A DNA stretch of 15,391 bases from NCBI GenBank assembly GCA_021781695.1, contig JAJXWG010000017.1:1-15391 (forward strand), given 5' to 3'. Origin of the DNA: Pseudomonadota bacterium. Its GTDB lineage: Bacteria > Pseudomonadota > Gammaproteobacteria > Burkholderiales > Gallionellaceae. The notes under the pieces are model-generated. The model had not been told where the DNA came from, did no database searches, and worked only from the letters and a program-made list of their open reading frames with translations. Shown here in pieces: positions 7,496 through 13,213 of this stretch (position 1 is the stretch's first letter; every line of letters begins with the position of its first letter). The translations under genes and the position numbers were made by a program.

Positions 7496-7645
7496 ATGAT
7501 CACCGGCGGCGCATTCGCCTTGTATCTCTGGAAAGACGCGCGGGAGCATCGAAGCGTGCCGAGCATCGTCTGCTTGGGGCTATTGCCGTTCGTTGCGATC
7601 ACTGTCATATTTTTTTCAATAGGCGTACAATCAATATGGGATTGA
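7496..7645 (+). CDS. Predicted small membrane protein downstream of suhB
   Basis: This 49-codon frame starts at ATG 7496 (or GTG 7493), 39 nt after the suhB stop and in the same frame. It begins MITGGAFALYLWKDAREHR, then runs VPSIVCLGLLPF and AITVIFFSIGVQSIWD to a TGA. The composition suggests a short hydrophobic stretch (residues 1-12), a charged linker, and a strong membrane helix (about 22-45). The Shine-Dalgarno sequence is poor (AAGAAAG, about 14 nt upstream). The aromatic and charged residues at the helix ends look like a real membrane protein rather than noise. I do not recognise the family. It could instead be the remnant of a longer gene. Confidence 0.5.
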   Translation: MITGGAFALYLWKDAREHRSVPSIVCLGLLPFVAITVIFFSIGVQSIWD

Positions 7646-7756
7646 TGCAAGTTCTGCTTGAATCGTTCCCGAATCAGGGATTCTTGATTTACGTCCCATC
7701 CCGTTTTGCGGGCGGCGCTATGGATTCCCGTTTAATAACTTCTGAGGAGATTTGAC

Positions 7757-7828
7757 ATGGGTATTGAAGAATGGATTTTCATTGGAATTGTAGTGCTGCC
7801 CGCGATTATCGTGCTGACAGACTGGTAA
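7757..7828 (+). CDS. Predicted 23-residue single-pass membrane peptide
   Basis: This very small gene has a strong ribosome-binding site (GAGGAG, 6 nt before the ATG). It encodes 23 residues starting MGIEEWIFIGIVVLP and ending VLTDW, followed by TAA. After a short acidic N-terminus the rest is one hydrophobic helix bounded by Trp residues, the layout of known bacterial membrane miniproteins. A perfect hairpin at 7861-7889 follows. The 111 nt upstream (7646-7756) hold small inverted repeats (GAATC-AGG-GATTC at about 7671-7683 and CCCG-TTTTG-CGGG at about 7700-7712) but no promoter I can support. I know no matching family; function is unknown. Confidence 0.55.
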   Translation: MGIEEWIFIGIVVLPAIIVLTDW

Positions 7829-7860
7829 TCGTCAAAGAAGCTTCAGCCGTATAAAGCCCA

Positions 7861-7889
7861 GGGCCCATCGCCATAAAGGCGATGGGCCC
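7861..7889. terminator. Perfect 12-bp hairpin between convergent units
   Basis: GGGCCCATCGCC (7861-7872), loop ATAAA, and GGCGATGGGCCC (7878-7889) form a perfect 12-bp GC-rich stem. It lies between the 23-residue gene on the plus strand and the nadA stop (7904) on the minus strand. The plus-strand 3' flank is GGTTGTTTCTT, and the minus-strand flank has only a short U run (GGGCTTTAT). A bidirectional terminator is the likely role. Confidence 0.75.
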
Positions 7890-7903
7890 CGGTTGTTTCT
7901 TGC

Positions 7904-8986
7904 CTACGCATTTCCCAAACTGCGCGTGGGCAGATTGATCTGTTTTGCAAATTCCAGCATGCGCTTGATCGGCAGCACCGCGCGTGGGATGATCGCGGGG
8001 TCGACAACGATTTCGTTGGTGCCCGTCTCCAGCACTTGCGCAAGATTCTTCAGGCCGTTCATCGCCATCCATGGACAGTGGCTGCAGCTCACACAGTTAG
8101 CCCCCACGCCTGAGGTAGGCGCCTCGAGAAACTGCTTGTCCGGACAAAGCGTGCGCATCTTGTGCAGGATGCCGTTGTCGGTTGCAACGATGAACACGCG
8201 CGCGTCAATCTGCTCTGCCGCCCTGATCAGCTGCGTAGTCGATCCCACCACATCCGCCAGCTTGATGATGGAACGCGGCGACTCGGGATGAGCCAGAATC
8301 CGCGCATCCGGATACTTCGCCTTCATCTCGATCAACTCCTTTGTCTTGTATTCGTCGTGCACCACGCATGCACCCTGCCAGAGCAGCATGTCAGCGCCGC
8401 TTTGTTCCTGCACATAAGCACCCAGATGCCGGTCAGGCGCCCACAATATCTTTTTTCCCTGTGCCGCCAGATGTTTCACCAATGGCAAAGCGATGGAGCT
8501 TGTCACCATCCAGTCGGCACGCGCCTTCACCGCTGCGCTGGTGTTGGCATACACCACCACGGTGCGATCGGGATGTTCATCGCAGAACGCGGAGAACTCA
8601 TCCGCAGGGCAGCCCAGGTCAAGCGAACATTCAGCGGCAAGATCCGGCATCAGCACGCGCTTTTCTGGATTGAGTATCTTTGCAGTCTCGCCCATGAAAC
8701 GTACGCCCGCCACGACGATGGTGGAAGCCTTGTGCTGGTGCCCGAAGCGGGCCATGTCCAATGAGTCCGAAACGATGCCGCCGGTTGCTTCGGCGAGATC
8801 CTGCAGGTCGGGATGAACATAATAGTGTGCGAGCAGAACTGCATCCTGCTCGACCAGAAGGCGCTTGATGCGCGCGAAGAGCTCAAGCCTGTCCTCCGGA
8901 GTCGGTTCAGACGGCACTTCCGCCCAGGCTGCCGCTGTCGCCAGACCCGGGTGGTCATAAACAATGGAGATACGCTTATCGTTCAT
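7904..8986 (-). CDS. nadA: Quinolinate synthase NadA (4Fe-4S)
   Basis: NadA condenses iminoaspartate with dihydroxyacetone phosphate to quinolinate in de novo NAD synthesis and needs a 4Fe-4S cluster. The three cluster cysteines are recognisable: Cys120 (AAECSLD), Cys207 (QGACVVH) and Cys304, the last of CVSCSHCPWMAMN. The 360-residue form starts at ATG 8986 (MNDKRISIVYDHPG). A longer frame to 9190 would add 68 low-complexity residues antisense to nothing known, and it overlaps nudB. Start and nudB stop overlap as ATGA, so translation is probably coupled. It is the last gene of the fmdB-to-nadA unit, with a hairpin after the stop. Confidence 0.96.
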   Translation of the reverse strand: MNDKRISIVYDHPGLATAAAWAEVPSEPTPEDRLELFARIKRLLVEQDAVLLAHYYVHPDLQDLAEATGGIVSDSLDMARFGHQHKASTIVVAGVRFMGETAKILNPEKRVLMPDLAAECSLDLGCPADEFSAFCDEHPDRTVVVYANTSAAVKARADWMVTSSIALPLVKHLAAQGKKILWAPDRHLGAYVQEQSGADMLLWQGACVVHDEYKTKELIEMKAKYPDARILAHPESPRSIIKLADVVGSTTQLIRAAEQIDARVFIVATDNGILHKMRTLCPDKQFLEAPTSGVGANCVSCSHCPWMAMNGLKNLAQVLETGTNEIVVDPAIIPRAVLPIKRMLEFAKQINLPTRSLGNA

Positions 8987-9465
8987 ATCATTTTCCTGAT
9001 TTTCGCCAGATGCAATATCGCTTCGCGGTTGCTCGGCGAAAACACCTTTTGCGCCGCATCCTGCCACGACAGCCACTGATAATTCAGATGCTCGCGCGGC
9101 GCAATTGCAACCGCCAGACGATCCGGCAATTGCAGGCCGAACACATGCTCGGTGTTTTGCGTGACGCCATCCGGATAGCGATACCGCCAATGCGGATATA
9201 TCTCATAAGTATTCTGCAAATGCCAGTCGGCCAGCGCATATCGAACCGCATCCAGCCCAGTTTCCTCGCGCACCTCGCGCACCGCGGTATCAAAGAGCGC
9301 CTCATCGCCTTCCCGGCTGCCTGTCACAGATTGCCAGTAACCTGGATGATCGGCGCGCTCCAAGAGCAACACATCAAGGCCCGCTGGCTGCTCCTGCCCT
9401 GAGCCTGTCGAAGGAACGGTATAAATCACCACAAGCACCGAGACAGGCTGTTTTTTCCCAGGCAT
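8983..9465 (-). CDS. nudB: Nudix hydrolase, dihydroneopterin triphosphate pyrophosphatase NudB
   Basis: NudB removes pyrophosphate from dihydroneopterin triphosphate in folate synthesis. The Nudix box is complete: Gly49, then Glu55, then REVREETGL at 63-71. VSVLVVIY near the N-terminus and the WQSVTGS approach match E. coli NudB. ATG 9465 (MPGKKQPVS) is preferred over the longer frame to 9636, which lies inside the barstar gene. At 160 residues it is about 10 longer than E. coli NudB; the excess is VPSTGSGQEQP at about residues 17-27, encoded by a repeat-like sequence. The barstar gene ends 2 nt upstream, and nadA starts within the nudB stop. Confidence 0.9.
   Translation of the reverse strand: MPGKKQPVSVLVVIYTVPSTGSGQEQPAGLDVLLLERADHPGYWQSVTGSREGDEALFDTAVREVREETGLDAVRYALADWHLQNTYEIYPHWRYRYPDGVTQNTEHVFGLQLPDRLAVAIAPREHLNYQWLSWQDAAQKVFSPSNREAILHLAKIRKMI
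9395..9419 (-). repeat. Dispersed-repeat-like insertion inside nudB
   Basis: The minus strand reads CCGTTCCTTCGACAGGCTC followed by AGGGCA. The core CCTTCGACAGGCTCAGG is one I recognise from memory as a recurrent intergenic repeat in many bacterial genomes; this cannot be verified here. It adds residues VPSTGSGQEQP in frame, in a loop between the first two strands of the Nudix fold where E. coli NudB has a short turn. A related core occurs in hscA at 1513-1524. Confidence 0.55.
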
Positions 9466-9467
9466 GG

Positions 9468-9917
9468 TTATGCGAAAAAAATCCAGAAAGGCTTGTTGCG
9501 CTGGCGCCAGAACACCACGGTATCGTCGAGTATATCCTGCGCAATCTCCCTGTCGTTTGCAGACAGCCCCAGCGTGGGACTGGCATTCTTGAGCAGCAGC
9601 ACATAGCCGGGCGCTGCACGCCATGAAAGATCGCACAGCACATCGACCAGCGCGTCCCAGTTCGCACCGAATTCATCAGGAAATCCCGTGGCATGAGCCA
9701 GCGTAACAAGCAGATTCTTCTTGCCCTTGATCCCCTTCAAATCCGCTTCCAGCAACACGAATCCGGCAGCATCGGCTGCATCGCGTAAATCCTCCAGGCT
9801 GCAACCCAACCTGTAGCTGCCCGCTTCAGCCAGGTTGCATAAATGCGGAGCAATATCCATACAGCCGTCTCTTTCGGATGAAAGATATCCGCCTTCGCGA
9901 TGAGCTGATTCCTGCAT
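9468..9917 (-). CDS. Barstar-family ribonuclease inhibitor
   Basis: Barstar proteins bind and block barnase-type ribonucleases in the cytoplasm. The core region GFPDEFGANWDALVDVLCDL (residues 78-97) matches the barstar helix. Asp88 and Asp92 align with Asp35 and Asp39 of B. amyloliquefaciens barstar, the key contacts with the RNase active site. At 149 residues it is longer than barstar (about 90), with about 50 extra N-terminal residues. ATG 9917 has a strong AGGAG ribosome-binding site made from the last codons of the upstream RNase gene (CAG GAG TAG), with only 2 nt between stop and start. The direct neighbour is the RNase it presumably inhibits. Confidence 0.85.
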   Translation of the reverse strand: MQESAHREGGYLSSERDGCMDIAPHLCNLAEAGSYRLGCSLEDLRDAADAAGFVLLEADLKGIKGKKNLLVTLAHATGFPDEFGANWDALVDVLCDLSWRAAPGYVLLLKNASPTLGLSANDREIAQDILDDTVVFWRQRNKPFWIFFA

Positions 9918-9919
9918 GG

Positions 9920-10294
9920 CTACTCCTGTATGCGCCTAAAAGTTTGATAATGATCCGGGCTGTAATAATATTCTCCAGCCCCGCCTGCAACGATACGGCG
10001 TATGCCGCGGTTGCGTTTACCCGGTGTTCTCACCGTGTATTCATGGTAATAGCCGCGCGGGCGTTTGGGCAGCTCATGTTCATAATTGCCGAACACCACA
10101 CCATCGCGCGCATAGGCAAAAGGCCCGCCCCGCTCGATATCGTGCAGCGTCTGCTGCGCCTCGGACGGCAGATCCGCAACGGCAATCCCATGCGGATCGC
10201 TCCGCTCGACGCCATGCCGCCCAGCCCCGGCATCGGAAGCAGGCTGACATGCCGGCAACAGCAACAGAAGGCATACCAGCCAGACGTAACGCAA
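9920..10294 (-). CDS. Exported guanyl-specific ribonuclease (barnase/RNase Sa family), putative lipoprotein
   Basis: The mature part closely resembles Streptomyces RNase Sa: GPFAYARDGVVFGN, GYYHEYTVRTPGKRNRGIRR and SPDHYQTF all align. The expected residues are present: Glu72 for guanine recognition, Glu85 (general base), Arg96 and Arg100 (phosphate binding) and His115 (general acid). The N-terminus MRYVWLVCLLLLLPAC is a signal peptide with a lipobox-like LPAC, so Cys16 may be lipidated; Pro at -2 is less usual. The start is TTG at 10294, 2 nt after the aspS stop, with only a weak ribosome-binding site. The barstar gene follows after 2 nt. The enzyme probably acts outside the cytoplasm, with the inhibitor guarding the cell. 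Confidence 0.85.
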   Translation of the reverse strand: MRYVWLVCLLLLLPACQPASDAGAGRHGVERSDPHGIAVADLPSEAQQTLHDIERGGPFAYARDGVVFGNYEHELPKRPRGYYHEYTVRTPGKRNRGIRRIVAGGAGEYYYSPDHYQTFRRIQE

Positions 10295-10296
10295 GA

Positions 10297-12087
10297 TTAT
10301 GAGATCTCGGCCTGCACGGTCTGGCGCAGGCGAATGTGCAGATCGCGCAGTTGCCTCTCATCCACCGCGCTTGGCGCCTGGGTCAGCAGGCATTGCGCGC
10401 GCTGCGTCTTCGGGAACGCGATCACGTCGCGTATCGATTCCGCACCTGTCATCATCGTGACGATGCGATCCAGACCGAACGCGAGCCCCCCGTGCGGCGG
10501 GGCACCGTATTGCAGCGCATCAAGCAGGAATCCGAACTTGAGCCCGGCTTCTTCCGCATCGATATTGAGTGCTCGGAATACCTTGGACTGCACTTCTTCC
10601 TTGTGTATGCGAACCGACCCGCCGCCCAGCTCCCAGCCGTTCAATGCCAGATCATAGGCCTTGGCAAGACAGCGGCCGGGGTCAGATTCCAGATACTGGA
10701 CATGTTCGTCCTTAGGAGAGGTGAAAGGATGGTGGCATGCTGTCCAGCGTTTCGCCTCGTCGTCGTATTCGAACATCGGGAAATCCACCACCCACAGCGG
10801 TTCCCATGCCGATCCGTTGGTATGGCCCTTTTCGTGGCCTATCTTGCTGCGCAGCGCACCCAATGCGTCGTTGACCACTTTTTCCTTGTCCGCGCCGAAA
10901 AAAATGATGTCGCCATCCTGCGCACCGGTGCGCTCGATCACAACTTTAAGCGCAGCCTCGCTCAGGTTCTTCACGATCGGCGATTGCAACCCTGTCTCAT
11001 TCAATTGGCTCTTGTCGTTGACCTTGATGTAGGCCAGCCCCTTCGCGCCATAGATGTTGACGAACTTGGTGTAGTCGTCGATCTCGCCGCGGGTAAATGC
11101 CGCCCCCCCGGGAATGCGCAGCGCAGCGATTCTGCCATCGGCTGAATTCGCCACGCTGGAAAACACCTTGAACGCAACATCCTTCATCGCATCGGTGACT
11201 TCTGTGAGTTCAAGCGTCACGCGCAGATCAGGCTTGTCCGAACCGAAGCGCGCCATCGCTTCCTTGTATGTCATGCGGGGAAAAGGATCGGGCAGATCCA
11301 CGTCCATCGCCTCCTTGAATACAGTGCGTATCAGCTCTTCGGTAAGCGCCATGATCTGTTCCTCGCTCAAAAACGAGGTCTCGATATCCACCTGGGTAAA
11401 CTCTGGCTGGCGATCGGCGCGCAGGTCTTCGTCGCGGAAACATTTGGTGATCTGATAATAGCGATCGAATCCCGATATCATCAGCATCTGCTTGAATAGC
11501 TGCGGAGACTGCGGCAGCGCAAAAAACTCTCCCGGATGCACGCGGGACGGCACCAGATAATCCCGCGCGCCTTCGGGTGTGGACTTGGTCAGCATGGGTG
11601 TTTCGATGTCGATGAAACCGCGATTGTCCAGGAACCTGCGGAAAGCCCTCGTCACCTTGTAGCGCAGCATCAGGTTCTTCTGCATATGCGGGCGGCGCAG
11701 GTCGATCACGCGATGGGTCAGGCGCACGTTTTCTGACAGATTCTCGTCATCGAGCTGGAACGGCGGCGTCACCGACGCGTTCAACACCTCGATTTCCTGG
11801 CAAAGTATCTCGATTTCGCCGCTGACAAGATTGCTGTTGGCAGAACCTTCCGGGCGGCGGCGCACCACACCCGTGATGCGCAATACATATTCGTTGCGCA
11901 CCGACTCGGCTACCTTAAACATGTCCGGCTGATCCGGGTTGCAAACCACCTGAGCCAGCCCTTCGCGGTCGCGCAGATCGATGAAAATGACACCGCCGTG
12001 ATCGCGCCGGCGGTGCGCCCAGCCGCAAAGGCTGACGGTCTGGTCTAACTGGTCTGTATTGAGAGTGCCGCAATAATGTGTACGCAT
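10297..12087 (-). CDS. aspS: Aspartyl-tRNA synthetase, probably non-discriminating
   Basis: This class IIb synthetase charges tRNA-Asp and, if non-discriminating, also tRNA-Asn for later amidation by GatCAB. The 596 residues begin MRTHYCGTLN with an anticodon-binding OB fold. They continue through class II motif 2 (CFRDEDLRADRQPEFTQ) and a GAD insertion domain to motif 3 (GLAFGLDRIV). His30 (RRRDHGG) and Gly81 (PEGSAN) occupy the positions that, as I recall, mark the non-discriminating Pseudomonas aeruginosa enzyme; E. coli has Leu at the first. It starts 9 nt after the DUF502 gene and is followed 2 nt later by the RNase gene. Confidence 0.96.
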   Translation of the reverse strand: MRTHYCGTLNTDQLDQTVSLCGWAHRRRDHGGVIFIDLRDREGLAQVVCNPDQPDMFKVAESVRNEYVLRITGVVRRRPEGSANSNLVSGEIEILCQEIEVLNASVTPPFQLDDENLSENVRLTHRVIDLRRPHMQKNLMLRYKVTRAFRRFLDNRGFIDIETPMLTKSTPEGARDYLVPSRVHPGEFFALPQSPQLFKQMLMISGFDRYYQITKCFRDEDLRADRQPEFTQVDIETSFLSEEQIMALTEELIRTVFKEAMDVDLPDPFPRMTYKEAMARFGSDKPDLRVTLELTEVTDAMKDVAFKVFSSVANSADGRIAALRIPGGAAFTRGEIDDYTKFVNIYGAKGLAYIKVNDKSQLNETGLQSPIVKNLSEAALKVVIERTGAQDGDIIFFGADKEKVVNDALGALRSKIGHEKGHTNGSAWEPLWVVDFPMFEYDDEAKRWTACHHPFTSPKDEHVQYLESDPGRCLAKAYDLALNGWELGGGSVRIHKEEVQSKVFRALNIDAEEAGLKFGFLLDALQYGAPPHGGLAFGLDRIVTMMTGAESIRDVIAFPKTQRAQCLLTQAPSAVDERQLRDLHIRLRQTVQAEIS

Positions 12088-12096
12088 GATATTTGA

Positions 12097-12717
12097 TTAG
12101 TTGGGTGTATAAATCTTGTGGAATGCAGTTGAATCGACATCGGACACCACGCCCATCGAAACGATGGAGCGCAATGCCACATCCACCGTCATGTCCAATG
12201 CGATGGTGTCGGACTTGCGCACGAAAAAATAAAATCCGTTCACGGGGCTTGGTGTCGTGGGTATGAACACCGCGACATGCTCCTCGTCGAGTTTGCCCTG
12301 CACCACGTTAGGCACGTTGGTCTGGAACGCCAGCGACCAAGCTTCCGGATGCGGATAGCGCACCAGCAATACCTTGCGGAATGAATTGCCATTTCCCGAC
12401 AACAGGGTATCGCTGACCTGCTTCACCCCCTTGTAGATATTGCCGACAAAGGGAATATGCTGCATCGCCATCTCGGATGCGGCCCACAGCCGCTGCCCGA
12501 ACACATTGCGGATCAGGAGCCCTGTCAGCAGCACCACGCCCAGGGTCAGAATGATACCCAGACCGGGGATATGCACGCCCAGCCACACGTCCGGATGCCA
12601 CTTTCTTGGCAGCAGCAGCAGGCTCTGATCCATCGTGGTGATGATCAGGTTCAGCACCCAGAATGTGATGCCCAGCGGCACCCAGACCAGAAGTCCTGTG
12701 ACAAGAAATTTTTTCAT
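12097..12717 (-). CDS. DUF502 family inner-membrane protein
   Basis: This 206-residue membrane protein has two predicted transmembrane helices (about 4-29, FLVTGLLVWVPLGITFWVL; and about 50-74, IPGLGIILTLGVVLLTGLL). A conserved soluble part includes PFVGNIYKGVKQV and VFIPTTPSPVNGF. These features match the DUF502 family, whose function is unknown. The ATG follows the fmdB stop by 3 nt and the aspS start is 9 nt downstream. The fmdB-DUF502-aspS order is, to my knowledge, common in betaproteobacteria. The family assignment rests on recalled motifs, without a database search. Confidence 0.88.
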   Translation of the reverse strand: MKKFLVTGLLVWVPLGITFWVLNLIITTMDQSLLLLPRKWHPDVWLGVHIPGLGIILTLGVVLLTGLLIRNVFGQRLWAASEMAMQHIPFVGNIYKGVKQVSDTLLSGNGNSFRKVLLVRYPHPEAWSLAFQTNVPNVVQGKLDEEHVAVFIPTTPSPVNGFYFFVRKSDTIALDMTVDVALRSIVSMGVVSDVDSTAFHKIYTPN

Positions 12718-12720
12718 CGA

Positions 12721-12969
12721 TCAGTTGCCGGCCGCAGCACAGGACCCTGCATTGCCACAGGGAGCGCACTCTGCCTTGGGCTTGGGCTTGTCCTTGAAAT
12801 CAGTCACATAATATCCGTTGCCCTTCAACTGGAAACCGGCTGCAGTCAGCTGTTTGGCAAATGTATCCTTGCCGCATTCAGGACAGGTATTGAGCGGCGC
12901 ATCGCTCATTTTCTGCATCACGTCCTGCTGCAAGCCGCAGCTGGAACAGGCATAAGCATAGATTGGCAT
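12721..12969 (-). CDS. FmdB-type zinc-ribbon protein
   Basis: This small protein (82 residues) starts MPIYAYACSSCG. It has two CxxC knuckles (Cys8/Cys11 and Cys29/Cys32), the zinc ribbon of the FmdB regulatory-protein family, first noted beside formamidase genes. A lysine/proline linker (KDKPKPKAEC) leads to a second cysteine-rich tail with Cys68, Cys71 and Cys77. ATG 12969 has an AGGAT ribosome-binding site; the longer frame to 13101 crosses the promoter and is rejected. It is the first gene of the unit ending at nadA. Regulation of neighbours has not been shown for such proteins. Confidence 0.88.
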   Translation of the reverse strand: MPIYAYACSSCGLQQDVMQKMSDAPLNTCPECGKDTFAKQLTAAGFQLKGNGYYVTDFKDKPKPKAECAPCGNAGSCAAAGN

Positions 12970-13002
12970 GACGTATCCTATCAGATGAATTAAGAAACGG
13001 GC

Positions 13003-13008
13003 ATTATA
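13003..13008 (-). promoter_or_regulatory. Consensus -10 element for the fmdB-nadA unit
   Basis: On the minus strand a perfect TATAAT lies 34 nt upstream of the fmdB ATG, giving a predicted leader of roughly 27 nt. It sits between CGGG and GCCCG, so the -10 is flanked by short complementary arms. No good -35 is found at 16-18 nt; TTGAGA occurs only 12 nt upstream, so an activator or an alternative -35 may be needed. Confidence 0.5.
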
Positions 13009-13072
13009 CCCGAGCCTGCATCTCAAGCGCAGCCCGGAATATTTTCTGCACGCGAAAAATTCACAAACCATG

Positions 13073-13213
13073 TATACTGTCTCAGTCCTGCGTAAAACCA
13101 ATCAACGCCGCGACCTCTTCATTACAACATTCCCGATCTTTCGATCGCATATTTTCGTCTGCCCGGATTGGTGTCGCTCAATTTGATCGACAGGCTGCCG
13201 CAGGAGCTACACC
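13073..13213 (+). promoter_or_regulatory. Putative promoter and structured leader of the rhlE helicase gene
   Basis: TATACT at 13073-13078 is a plausible -10 (no clear -35). It would give a leader of about 128 nt. The leader can close with ACCAATC (13097-13103) against GATTGGT (13166-13172), and it contains an inner hairpin CGATC-TTTC-GATCG (13134-13147). Long structured leaders are known on cold-induced RNA helicase genes. The ribosome-binding site AGGAG at 13202-13206 lies outside the main stem. Confidence 0.35.

Noticed and set aside
7453..7650. Minus-strand 65-codon frame after suhB
   Set aside because: Basic, low-complexity product with no ribosome-binding site. The plus-strand frame in the same DNA has a much more protein-like membrane profile.
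8105..8121. CCTGAGGTAGG in nadA, which also occurs in the hscA insertion
   Set aside because: In NadA it encodes a conserved APTSG stretch at the normal place, so no insertion is needed; the shared word is probably chance.
8987..9190. Long N-terminal extension of nadA
   Set aside because: It overlaps nudB almost entirely, adds no family sequence, and the ATGA overlap at 8983-8986 gives a better start.
10336..11145. Plus-strand frame of 269 codons
   Set aside because: Shadow of aspS on the opposite strand, with no ribosome-binding site and no familiar motif.
12970..13101. 44-codon N-terminal extension of the FmdB protein
   Set aside because: It would translate across the consensus TATAAT at 13003-13008. 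The family begins MPIYAY, with a ribosome-binding site at ATG 12969.
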